DNA of 64,000 nt from Oscarella lobularis (Eukaryota; Porifera; Homoscleromorpha; Homosclerophorida; Oscarellidae), in NCBI RefSeq assembly GCF_947507565.1, contig NC_089182.1, positions 3,286,001 to 3,350,000 of the forward strand. The letters are read 5' to 3'. The stretch's first letter is position 1; every line of letters begins with the position of its first letter. A model generated the notes under the pieces. The model did not search any database, was not told the DNA's origin, and was given only the letters and a program-made list of their open reading frames with translations. Shown piece after piece: positions 1-9,493 of the stretch. Made by a program: the position numbers and the translations under genes.

Positions 1-370
1 ACTTTCGACGACGACGCGTTCGATTGACGTCGCGAGCCGCTCGCGCCGCTCGCGCCGCCGAAAACGGGGTGCAAACGCGATGTGGGGGCCACTGACGATG
101 GGAGAACCTTCTCGCGCGATGCGTTCTGCTTCACTGATACTTCGGTGAACGATTCGTACGAATCGGGGGCTGGGTTGTCTGTATCGTCGTTTCCTCGCGT
201 TGGCGTCGTCGAATCGGCGTCGTCTGATGGCGTGGGAGCCGTGAGCGGGTCGTTGAAAGGGTTCGACTGGCCGGATGCCTCCTGTGAGAGACGAGAAAGC
301 TTGATGAGAACTGTTGGAGGGCCGTGCTTATGGTGTATACCAAGTCGGCGGAGTGATCGTCGTTTTCCAT
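1..370 (-). CDS. N-terminal exons of an unidentified NPF-containing, Ser/Thr-rich protein (partial)
   Basis: I do not recognise this gene. On the minus strand an ATG at 370-368 opens a short exon (370-341) that ends at a good GT donor. After a ~59-bp intron ending in CAG (282), a second exon runs open from 281 to the window edge in the frame set by the first. The encoded ~100 residues are rich in Ser, Thr, Asp and Pro, with an NPF motif (SNPFNDP) near residue 15, the kind of motif bound by EH domains in endocytic adaptors, and a basic RRQSNASSS stretch near the edge. Third codon positions are G/C-rich, which favours a real exon, and the frame has no stop in about 94 codons. The rest of the gene lies outside the window. 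A trafficking or scaffold role is only a guess from the NPF motif. Confidence 0.5.
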
Positions 371-440
371 TCTCTACTATCCGGGTTTGCACTTGGAGAA
401 GTCCCGGTTGTCAGACTACGACTGTGCAATTTTGCTACAA

Positions 441-466
441 CTAGCTGACTACCCGTCTTTGACGGG
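441..466 (-). other. Helitron 3' terminal hairpin and CTAG end
   Basis: Plus strand reads CTAG (441-444), then arms CCCGTC (452-457) and GACGGG (461-466) around a TTT loop. Read on the minus strand this is hairpin, short spacer, CTAG, host T, the textbook Helitron terminus. Confidence 0.75.
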
Positions 467-576
467 GGATGCAGATGTGATTTTGAATAACGAAAAATGA
501 AATGCATTAATTAGACTTAGGAAGAAGGGAGCGATTTTAGTGGATAGAATTCTAAAACTGAATACGCGTTTTGCGA

Positions 577-2134
577 TTATGAGAGGACTTCTGAGTAGAC
601 GACATTGGCCGTTTCCTCAGATTCTGCAAAAAGGAACATCTTTTTAGAGCTGCTGACTCTTGAGCACCCAACGTAAAATTGGCCATGCGAGAAACAGGGA
701 GTAATAAGAGAGAGGCCTACGGTGTCTAATATTTGTTTGTTTATTGTCATAGCAAAGGAAGAGCAAACAGGGAATTGAAGGCGTTTGAACGGTGTTGTTG
801 TGTTGGAAGGAGTGAGAGGGATTCTAGGGATAAAAACTCTTTGGGATTGGAATTGTCCCATAGCAATTGTTGCTTCGATGATGTTTGGTCGTAGTTGCTT
901 TATTATTAGTTTTGTTCCATTGCAGAGTTTAGGGGGATCAAGGTTTCTGAGAAGTATTATTGGTGAACCAATCTTGAGCCTAAGCTTGTGAGGAGGCATG
1001 CCAGGTGAGTTCAAAGAATTTAGGAACTCTGTTGAATAATTGACGGCGTCGTTGACATCGGCTGTTTTGTCGATGGATGTGTATATTTGTTTGTGAGTGC
1101 CTATGTTGTCCAGCAGTTTGTCGTTGATGAAGTCTACAGTATCGTTTGTTGGGGCGAGGATGGCACGTTGGGATAGCCAGGTGATGTTGTGAAAATTCTG
1201 CGATAGTTCAGGAAAGACACTCTGTCGAGCAATTGTTGAAGTGTGTAAACTAATTTTCCGCAAGGAATTCGAATGAGGCCATTGTGTGGATTTACAGGAA
1301 TTTGACCGTTTCCAATAGAAAGTAGCAAGTTCGCGTGTGCTGCTGCGTCGATATCGTTGTACATGTGAACTCGCATGTTTTTGCGAAGACGAAGTGTTTG
1401 AACGTGAGGCCAAAGAAGCTTAGAGGATTTTAGTGGAGCGTTTATTTCGTCGGCTCTAGTTCCTCGGGGTATGATAGGCAGTGTTTGGCGAAAGTCTCCG
1501 GCTAGGACTAATAGCTTACCTCCCATTCCATTAGGAGATCGTTGTTAAGCAAATCTTGTACAGTAGTGTTTAGTGCTTCAAAGGCATTTTTGTGGGACAT
1601 TGTGCATTCGTCCCACACAATGACTTTCGCGCGCCTGAGGAGTTCAGCTCGGGATGTACGTTTGCTAATGTTGCACGTCGGATTTTCAATGTTATTTAGA
1701 TCGAGGGGGAGTTTAAATGTAGAGTGGACTGTTTTACCACCCGTTAGTAATGTAGCAGCAATTCCTGAAGAGGCGACGGCAATCGCTATCTGACGATGTG
1801 CGCGAATATGAGCAAGAAAGAGATTGAGCAAAAAGGTCTTTCCTGTTCCTCCGGGAGCATCAAGAAATATAATATTTCTTGTAGGAGTTTGTGCGAGTTG
1901 CGAAAGACGTTCAAACGCGTGTCGTTGATCGGAAGAAAGCATAGGTATTCTTTGTTCTGTTGTTCGCTGCAGTCACTCTATGTCGTAAGAGTACTCGATT
2001 GCTATTTCTCTGGGCAGGTCGGCTAGGGTCGGTTGTGATCTGTTGGGTGCGGGTAGGCTGTATTCCGTAATTGGCTTTCCGCTTGGAAATGAGAGCAACT
2101 TATCTTCTAGGTATATAAGTGCTCTGTTAAAAAT
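577..2134 (-). pseudogene. Helitron PIF1-like helicase, broken by frameshifts and a stop
   Basis: Reading minus strand from ~2134, helicase homology starts with RALIYLEDKLLSFPSGK and reaches an in-frame TGA at 1975-1973. It continues from 1942 with Walker A (GGTGKT) and Walker B (VIVWDE). A frameshift near 1515 moves it into the frame carrying the GDFRQTLPI motif. A second frameshift near 1235 leads into the C-terminal part (APTNDTVDFIN ... GQFYVGCSRV), which ends at 577 with the usual Helitron-helicase finish. Three frames plus one stop mean it cannot be translated as one protein. In live Helitrons this domain unwinds DNA for rolling-circle transposition and is fused behind an HUH nuclease, which is absent here. 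Confidence 0.85.
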
Positions 2135-2186
2135 TCAATGGGCGTATAGTTTAGTTGCAGATTTTGTGTTAGGCTTCTGACAAACG

Positions 2187-2440
2187 TAGAAAGGCCCGTA
2201 CGCGTCTACGATTCAGTAGGAGTGCACCGGTATAGGCCCGTACGCGTCTATACGACTTAGTCGTGTTCCGGCATAGGCCCGTACGCGTCTACGGCTTAGT
2301 GTGGGAACGCGGAACAGTCGGCGCCGAATGCCCGCAGGCTAGACAAAACGTAGAAAGGCCCGTACGCGTCTACGACTTACTGTACACATAGGCCCGTACG
2401 CGAATACGGTTTGGTGTCCCGGCACAGCCCCGTACGTCAC
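2187..2440. repeat. ~41-bp GC-rich tandem repeat with hairpin core
   Basis: At least five copies of a core GGCCCGTACGCG(TCTACG) begin at 2193, 2235, 2276, 2357 and 2391, with a sixth degenerate copy near 2427. Spacing is about 41 bp, or twice that between copies three and four. Copies at 2186 and ~2349 are preceded by CGTAGA, which pairs with TCTACG to form a small hairpin; four copies contain the palindrome ACGCGT. The array lies between the Helitron relic and STK11, so it could be Helitron-derived or part of the STK11 upstream region. Confidence 0.8.
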
Positions 2441-2449
2441 TTCGCTTTT

Positions 2450-2665
2450 TGAGTATAGATAAAGTCGTGTTGACAAACTAAAGTGCAGTGTAATGAAATC
2501 TGGAGTTGATACTCTCTTCGCGGTCGCGTGGACGACCGGTGGAATAACCGGGATCTTAATTAACGCACGCGTATCCCTCCCTTGTGACGTCGTTTGTTGG
2601 GGTCGTTAGGCGAGAAATAACTGGAAAAAAAATGCGACGTTCGCGTGTTTGATCGCTTTCGAAGA
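2450..2665 (+). promoter_or_regulatory. Presumed STK11 promoter and 5' UTR
   Basis: This is the non-coding interval directly upstream of the STK11 ATG. It holds a CRE-like TGACGTC at 2585-2591. An upstream ATG at 2632 opens a six-codon reading frame that ends at a TGA before the STK11 start; it could act as a short upstream ORF. Promoter use is inferred from position only. Confidence 0.4.
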
Positions 2666-4949
2666 ATGTCGAACGGCGAGAATACCCAAGGAGCACTATT
2701 TCGTCTCGGAGAGCTGGAATTCGACGGCGAAGACGATCCGCTCGCACGTTTCTTTCACCGAATCGACTCGCAAACGGAAGTGATTATCGAATCGCGACGA
2801 AAACGTGCGAGATTCATCGGGCTAGACAATCGCTACTTGAAAGGCGACACACTCGGCGAAGGATCGTACGGGAAAGTGAAGGAAGTGCTCGACACGATCA
2901 ATCTTCGACGATTGGCAGTCAAGATCATGAAGAAGAAAAAAGTGAGAAAAATTGCCAACGGCGAACAGAACGTTCAAAGGTTAGGAAATCGAATATCTGA
3001 CGAACTTTAATTCAATTAATTAATTAATTAATTAATTAATTAAGGGAAATTCAATTGCTTCCAAGACTCAGGCATAAGAACGTAATTCGATTTTATGACA
3101 TCATAAACGACAGAAGCAAAGAGAAATTGTAGGATAATATTGATTAGCTGTAATAATTAATTAATGATTATTTAGATACTTGATATTGGAATATTGCTCG
3201 GGTGGCTTACAAGACATGCTGGACAGTGCACCGCGTCGACGATTTCCCGTATGGCAAGCTCACAGGTACATATAACTTTTTCCTAAAAATCAATATTGGG
3301 GTTATCTCTTTTAGATACTTTGTACAGCTGATCGACGGTCTGGAATACTTGCACGGGCAAAGAGTCGTCCATAAAGATATCCTTTTTGTTCATTCTGTTT
3401 CAAACTGGAATGTCAATATTTTTTTTCTTTGACTCTGTCTCTCCTACATGTCAAGCCAGGCAATCTTCTCCTATCACCTGACCAGACGATTAAGATAACC
3501 GATTTCGGAGTAGCTGAAGTAAGAAATGTCCCAATCTCAATCTCCTCCCCTCTAAAACTCATTTCTAGCAATTGAACTTATTCTCTACGAACGACATGTG
3601 CCGAACGAGTCAAGGATCGCCGGCATTTCAACCGCCCGAGGTTGCCAACGGCTGGGAAGAGTTTTCCGGATTCAAGGCGGATATTTGGGCGACTGGCGTC
3701 ACCCTGTACGTCTTTGTCTTTCCCGCGCGTGACGTCATTCACCTGAGATTGTGCGCTAGATTTAATTTCGTCTCGGGCGAGTATCCGTTCGAAGGCGAAA
3801 CCGTCTTCAAGTTATTGGAGAATATAGGAAAGGGCGATTTCGCAATGCCGGCTAATATTCAGGATCTTCTCAAGGATCTACTCACGGGTGAGAGAGATAG
3901 AGAAAGAGAGCCCCGCCTACGCGCTTCTGATTGGTCGCTTACCTTTGTGACATCATTGGAGTGAGTAAGTGAGTGAATTTGCCTTGCAGGTCTTCTTGCT
4001 AAAGATCCTGAGCGACGTCTTTCGATTTCTCAAATACAGCATCATCCGTGGATCATCAAGAAACATCCTCGTCCCTATCGGGACGATATCGTCGCGTTGT
4101 CGCCGCTCCAGGAAGGCGACGACGTGCATCGATCCACGACGATGATACCGTATCTCGAAGATCTGCATGAGGAGAATATTGTCATGACGGACGACAATCA
4201 GGGCGTTATGATGCCGCCGACGCAAGAGCAGAACGCGGAGACGACAGACGGAGAATACCATCATCATCATCATCCAACTCATGATGAACTCCATGAGAGG
4301 CTTGTTGGAGGTATGACTGGCTGAAAGGTAGAGAGGTAGAGAAAGTAGTATGGAGAGGAAAGAGAACCATTATGACGTAGAGCGAGTATTCTACTTCCCA
4401 TTGGTCAAGGGCTGGCTACATAGGATAACTAGAATCGTGAGAGGATTATGTAGAGGAGCTATGAGTAAGGGGTCTAAAAGACTGTGGCCAGGGATGGGGG
4501 AAGCGTGATCTATCCTTAGACCTACAGCTAATTAAAAGGGATAGTATGAGCAAATTATGACGTAGAAGGGCGAGCGTTCGGAAGTTTATGAGAGTCATTA
4601 TTTGGGAATAAAAGGGATGCTATAGGGGAAGCATTTGAAGGTTTATGAGAGTTATTATTGGAAGCATCGTCTGTCTACTGTGTGACCAGGGGATGGGTAG
4701 CTTAGCTAAAGCCATACGTTTGATTATTCCTTCTTTATTCCAGATACCGGCTTTCCGACTCAACTTGCGGAGAACGCGTCGGTCGCAAACGGCGGCAGTC
4801 GTCGAACGTCTGCTCCCGCCGCTCAAATGAGTTCGAGAAAATCGTCGAGTTCAGGTGGCGGAAGTCGAAAGAATTCCAGCCGAGGAGGGAGCGCCGCATC
4901 CGCCGGTCAGACTCGCCGAAGCAGCTCGTCCCAATGTAAATCTCAATGA
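2666..4949 (+). CDS. STK11: Serine/threonine kinase LKB1 (STK11), nine coding exons
   Basis: LKB1 is the master kinase that, with STRAD and MO25, phosphorylates the T-loops of AMPK and related kinases. Joined exons 2666-2979, 3045-3128, 3176-3265, 3315-3376, 3448-3518, 3569-3705, 3760-3887, 3990-4310 and 4744-4949 total 1413 nt, giving 470 residues. Visible are the N-terminal HRIDS and RRKRA (NLS) segment, Gly loop GEGSYGKV, catalytic HKD, DFG, the family-specific activation loop [14 protein letters not shown], and PYLEDLH after the kinase. The C-terminus ends [11 protein letters not shown]: a basophilic-kinase site and a CaaX box, matching the vertebrate layout. Exons 2, 3, 6 and 7 (84, 90, 137, 128 nt) match human exon sizes as I recall them; exons 4+5 (62+71) equal human exon 4. 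A five-His run lies in the C-terminal tail. I chose ATG 2666 because the only upstream ATG runs into a stop. Intron 1 holds a (TTAA)n run (3008-3043). Confidence 0.97.
3377..3447 (+). other. U12-type AT-AC intron in STK11
   Basis: The 71-nt intron begins ATATCCTTT, an exact U12 5' splice site, and ends CCTAC. TTCTTTGAC at ~3426-3434, one mismatch from the U12 branch consensus TTCCTTRAC, has its branch A about 14 nt from the 3' end. Removing exactly this segment rebuilds the catalytic loop as HKDVKPGN in frame; no GT-AG choice does so. Confidence 0.88.
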
Positions 4950-5055
4950 AACCTATATAACATCTACGGCGAGTCTCTCGTCTTGCCCGCTATCCTCTTT
5001 TTAAACGAACGCTAGCTCTCTTTTTTTTTTGCGATTTGATAAGAACGTAATATAT

Positions 5056-8036
5056 TTATGGGATCCCCAGGAGTTTTTTTACGACGAGTGCACCGGCGGT
5101 TTGTTGCTTTGCGAGCTTTTCCTTGACGGCGAGAAGCTGCTTTTGTACGTTCGACTTCACGTCGTTGAGATGGCTCTCGAGAAGACTGCACAAAAAATGA
5201 TCTATTTTTGTCTATTTATTTGATTGATTGACTTTCACCTGGCAGTGACGAATGCTCCTCTATTCGTCGCAATCCAATTTCGCACGGAAAAACGTCGCAG
5301 GCGTAGAAGCAAAAGCTGGGAAAAGTACGGAGGACCTACGACATACAAACTTACAACAAAAATTTAATAATTATTATTCTAAAATCTCACTTTTTCTCTC
5401 GCAATCGTGCTTGATGAGTCGCTTGACGGCCAAGTGACCGACAGCGTCGCAAACGATGTGACTCTACGCAAACGAATCAAAAGAGAAGTCGTATCCCCTG
5501 CTATAAGGAAACTTGCCTTGGGATCAAAAGGCTGTGCAATGACGTCAGCCACCGCTTCCATAGCCGACAGAACGTCCCCTTGAGAAACGAAAATAAAAAT
5601 AGGGTTATATAGGTATGAGATATTTTTTACCAGCTGCTTGATCTAATACGACTTCAAGAAAGAGTGATCCGGCTTTGTTTCGCAGTAAATCCTCCGCGTG
5701 ATCGCTGACGTATTTCAGAAGTGGTTCAGACACCGCTTCGCGCAGTTCGCCCCATCGCATCTCAGCTTCTTTTTTGCTAAAAAGAATACGGAATTTTTCT
5801 CGTCGACGTCGGAATTCGTTTCCATGGACGCGCGCTTGCCTGTTCGGATTGTCGTCGCCCTGTTTCAGAATCGCGACGACGTGAGGATGAAAAGTGCGAG
5901 GATCGCGCGGATAGAGAAGATACTGAAGAACTTTGCGACCGAAAGGATCGCTGATTAACTCGTCCAGCGACGCGCTAATCTCCTAAAACAAAAGTATTGG
6001 TGCAAGAAGTGGCTTTGGGAACAACGAGTACCGATAAAAGAGCCTTTTTCACTAAAACCGTGTCATCCACGCTGTCGAACACGGCCAGAATGACCATGTG
6101 ACCGTGTTCCTCCATGCAGATCTTCTTCACGTACGTTTTAAAGGATTTGACTATAATTTTCCGGTCCTAAAAGAAGCACAACGCATAGACTATTTTAACC
6201 AATGAAATTTTAGTCTTTACCTTCGTTGTTCCATGCCACAGGCATTGCATTGCGACTCGCGATCCGTCTCGCGTATGTAGCATCTGAACGCAGACTTCCC
6301 TCATCGCTTCGATGACCTCCTAGGAAAGCCAGTGCAATAAACGAAGTCCTTGCGCCTTTCTGCGCCTACCGAACGCGCGGCTGGCTCGGCGAAAGCGAAG
6401 AAATCGGCGAAGGCTTTGTGAACGATGCTGTACTTGACAACATTTCTAAAAAAGAAATAAATTATGATACAGTATATATCTTTTTTCTTGCTTTCTTACT
6501 TCTCCAGCAAAGGCGTTAGACATTCCTTCAAGTGTCTCATAACGTACGGTTTCTTGGCGGCGTCTCTTGTAAACAAATCGCCAAGAGTTTTCACGTCGGA
6601 GTCCTGGAAGGAGAATAGTCAGATATATAACGTTAATTAACTTCGTTACCTTGAATAAAGCGAATTGTGGACCGTAGAATTCTCCCACGAGCGCATTTCG
6701 CTGTTCCGCGTTCGCAAAGTCGTTGTAAGCGTACTCCAATACGCCTGCTCCGTCCTTCGAAAGAGAAGAATAGGTGCTCTGGCTGGAGGATTCAGAAAGA
6801 AGAATACAGTGCCTTACTGAATGTCTAATGAGTTTTTTCACGTGACCATAAAAAGATTCAATAATTTCATCTTTAACAGAACGATCCCTATGAAGATTAT
6901 TTATTAATTAATTTAGAAGGAATATTTATATGAGTAGCTGCACTGTACCCATATTTCAATAGCTTCTTTACTGTGAATTTCGCGTACTTGGATTTGCAGA
7001 GATCCAGCAAATAGTCTATGGTGAAAAAACGTTTTAATTGTAACTATACACTGCGTTGGTCTCCCTAGCCTTTCATCTCCTTCAGGAGACACTTCTTCTG
7101 CTCGTCGTTTCCGAATTGTATACTGCACTGCACAACTCGTGCCAAATCATGTTTAAAAATAACCTAATTCAATTAATTAATTAATCTAATTACAAAATTC
7201 GAATTTCCTACTTCTTTAACGTGACCCGATATCAGACTGACTAGTTTCCCTATTTGAATATCCCTATTCGATTTTTCGATCTTACGCCTAATGAGGAGAA
7301 TTTGAAATTTGAAGAAAATTCTTTTGGGGGGCGAGATCTCGCCTTCTCGTCGTCTCCCACAGTCGAATTGCGTCGCGAGTCAGCTCGTAGTTGTCCCTCT
7401 GCTTGCGACGCATCTCTTTGCGATCTCGTTTCGTCATCGAAGCGAGGGGAATCGTCTTCTCTTCCATTTTGCTTCGCTTCGAATCTCCTCCCTTCTCGCC
7501 GTCGCTGGGCTGCTTTCGCTTTTGTCCTCCTTTCGGAAAGACGACGTGCGCGCTCGGCGTCTTATCGGGGCTCGTTTCGACGCGTTTCTTCCTTCGAAAA
7601 CGAGTCGCGCCCCGTTTTTTCGTCGCTAGTGCGCCTTTTCTTCGTTTTGACGCGTCTTTTGGCTTCGGACCGAAGCGCGACTTACGCGAGACGCTGCGAA
7701 GATGAGTTCGTACAGTGTACATCGAAGAATCCTCTGCTTTCTTACCCGTGCGACCCCATGGTTATCCGGGTAACCTGTCTCTGCAGATGGCGACTCGATT
7801 TACTGCACGCTCTCTGCATCGAAGTATTGATGCCAGTGCAGCAGAATACCTTTCGATATCGCTTCCGCGACCCGATCGAAAGGCTGTGTATGCTTTAGAC
7901 GCCTAGCGCTTTCCATTTAGCCGCCGCGAACTTGATTTTACGCCGTTCTCTTTCTCTTCTTCCTTTTCCTGGCTCGTTGGGGTCGTTTTCTCGTTTGATT
8001 GAGCTCCGCGTCGACCGCGAGGTTCTTCTTCGCCAT
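5056..8036 (-). CDS. PUM3: PUM3 / Puf-A pumilio-like RNA-binding protein
   Basis: Puf-A proteins are nucleolar PUM-repeat proteins that bind structured RNA/DNA non-specifically and act in ribosome biogenesis. The protein reads through PUM repeats (for example FKHDLARVVQCSIQFGN, GHVKKLIRHS, VLEYAYNDFANAEQRN, LHTRDGSRVAMQCLWHGTTK), then the C-terminal CPL-like region (VGHLAVKRLIKHD, RNWIATNRGAFVT) and ends KKLLGIP with TAA at 5058-5056. The N-terminus is Lys/Arg-rich. Exons include ~7700-7343, 7287-7212, 7163-7070, 7015-6949, 6887-6818, 6754-6651 and 6603-6500. The start is uncertain: ATG 8036 opens a basic exon (MAKKNLAVDAE...) with a GT donor that splices in phase to ~7700 and lies beside the promoter; ATG 7722, in frame with the main exon, is the alternative. 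Three introns appear to use GC donors. It converges on STK11, stops 106 bp apart. Confidence 0.93.
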
Positions 8037-8178
8037 CTTGAAGTTCACGCGTTTAGGCGTTATCTTATGCAATCACCGGTTTACGAATTCGCACCTATTG
8101 TGAGTAGAACCAATGAGAGCGCTTGGTGAGCCCCACGTGACCCCAACGAACCAATGAGCGCGCTGGGCGGGGCTACGC
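8037..8178. promoter_or_regulatory. CpG-rich bidirectional promoter between PUM3 and a plus-strand transcript
   Basis: The interval carries two CCAATGAG boxes (about 8110 and 8151) and an E-box CACGTG (8132-8137) in a CpG-dense stretch. PUM3 begins to the left on the minus strand; the plus-strand transcript begins to the right. Function is inferred from motif content and gene positions. Confidence 0.5.
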
Positions 8179-9030
8179 TGTTCAAAAGCGAAGTGCGCAC
8201 CGATTTTCCTTCAGTTGCGGCTGAGGGTGGATGCGTCGCGGTTCGCCGTGTCTCATCCTTGAGAGGACTGGCTCGGGAGATTTGGCAGAAGGCAAGGAAG
8301 GATAGTTGGAACTCAGCGTGGCCCACGGTTAATTCCGTGCCGGAGCCTGTAGGCAGGGCGATGGGGGGCTTCGGCCTCGGTTTACGCACTGGGCAGACGG
8401 ATCGTCCGAGGTCTTATTGTCGTCAACAAGTACGGCCCGCGCTAGGCTCGAGCGGGCACGACTTGGAGGGGGTGTTCAACTATGGTCTGGTTGCCGGCAC
8501 TTTTCTCACCCGAACGACGCGATTAGACCGACGATGATCTAGCCCAGGAGCCTTCGATTCCTCCATTGCACTGTCTTCATTGTCGACTCCTACAAGCAGT
8601 GGTCAGCCTTTCTCCACTTCCGCAAGGCCCGGTTCTTCTCAGGAAGACATACCGAAGGCTTTGGTACCAACGAGCCGGGGGACTCGGTTTTAGGGGCCGA
8701 CTCTCGTCCAGGCGGTACTGATCGGAGTGGCCGAGGACCCGCAACTCGCCCGAAACTTTTTGGAAGGGGGTCATCGCTTTGCGAAGACTTCCCTGGGCTA
8801 CGACGCGTCCGAACCTCCCCGCGGTGTAGCCTGGGTGGCGCTAATACGGACGCAAAATCAAAAGGTACGTAGAAAAATGAATTTTCAGTATCTTATTTTG
8901 TGCTTTTTAGATTTGTTTAGCTCGAAAAAAAGAAACAACGGCATCATGGAAGTTTGGACGAGGACGCCGACGAAAACCTCTTGAAGAAAACTGCTGTGCT
9001 ACTTGTACTTTCTTTATTCAAATAAAAGAT
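8179..9030 (+). other. Unidentified spliced transcript (small protein or non-coding RNA)
   Basis: Evidence for a gene is structural only. A promoter-like region lies upstream. There is a good GT donor at ~8864 (AAAAG/GTACGTAG) and an acceptor near 8910 (TGCTTTTTAG). AATAAA sits at 9021-9026. The GC-rich first part is open in more than one frame, so reading frames are not discriminating. One candidate starts at ATG 8360 (MGGFGLGLRTGQ...); another, in a different frame, runs from 8727 across the intron (AEDPQLARNFLEGGHRF). I recognise neither as a known family. Small hairpins such as CACGGTTAATTCCGTG (8323-8338) leave a structured RNA possible. I compared it by eye with RNase P, RNase MRP and 7SK RNAs and saw no match. 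Confidence 0.35.
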
Positions 9031-9493
9031 TTCATTTACTCGTTGCAATTCGGTAGCGCAATCGTCAATCTGGGAAACAGAATGATTTATCTTCGACTTG
9101 GGCAGTTCGGTTTCGCGCCTGAATGCGAGCTAGAGTGTAAAATTACGGATGGAACGTCGTTAGAGGACCGCAGGATCGCTGATCAGCGGGAGGCAAAAAC
9201 GTTCAGTTTCTATCAACGAGTCAGTTCGTGTAACCCCGTTTGTTTGCTCTGTGCAGAGCGTTGCTTCGTTCAGCGCATGAACCTGTTATTTAATACTACC
9301 GTACTGTATATGAAATAAAGAATTCTGTGCAATTGTAATTGTTCGTGGAGAATCTGTAAATGAAATACATGCATGTCTAAGACGCGTGCATCTAGTTAAT
9401 TTTGAGCATAGGCATTTCTTTATCAGCTCAGTGAAGGTTGGGAGAATCTCGTTTATCCAAGTCCTGTTTCCTACTCTACGTGTAAAAATTTCC
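9031..9493. other. Intergenic, presumed convergent 3' regions
   Basis: This lies between the plus-strand transcript end and the GT31 stop codon. I see AATAAA on the plus strand at about 9314 but no convincing gene, repeat or RNA. Confidence 0.5.

Larger units (their letters stand above)
441..2134 (-). mobile_element. Decayed Helitron (rolling-circle transposon), 3' part
   Basis: The stretch carries a Helitron-type PIF1-like helicase relic on the minus strand and, 136 bp beyond its C-terminus, a canonical Helitron 3' end. On the minus strand this end is a hairpin with 6-bp arms (CCCGTC-AAA-GACGGG), seven bases, then CTAG (fits CTRR), followed directly by a host T. The 5' boundary and the Rep/HUH nuclease part are not visible, so the 2134 limit is simply where helicase homology stops. 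The element lies about 70 bp upstream of the start codon at 370. Confidence 0.75.

Noticed and set aside
3953-4294. Minus-strand frame with a Met-rich run
   Set aside because: It is the complement of the five-His run in the STK11 tail; STK11 on the plus strand is certain.
7254-7898. Long plus-strand open frame of ~214 codons with Arg/Ser-rich product
   Set aside because: It is antisense to the first coding exon of PUM3; composition mirrors the Lys/Arg-rich PUM3 N-terminus and no splice or promoter context supports it.
8280-8760. Candidate RNase P, RNase MRP or 7SK RNA
   Set aside because: I could not match the conserved core elements of any of these by eye; left as an unidentified transcript.
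9043-9318. 91-codon plus-strand frame beyond the poly(A) signal at 9021
   Set aside because: No recognisable domain, no promoter and no splice context; it lies in a convergent 3' region.
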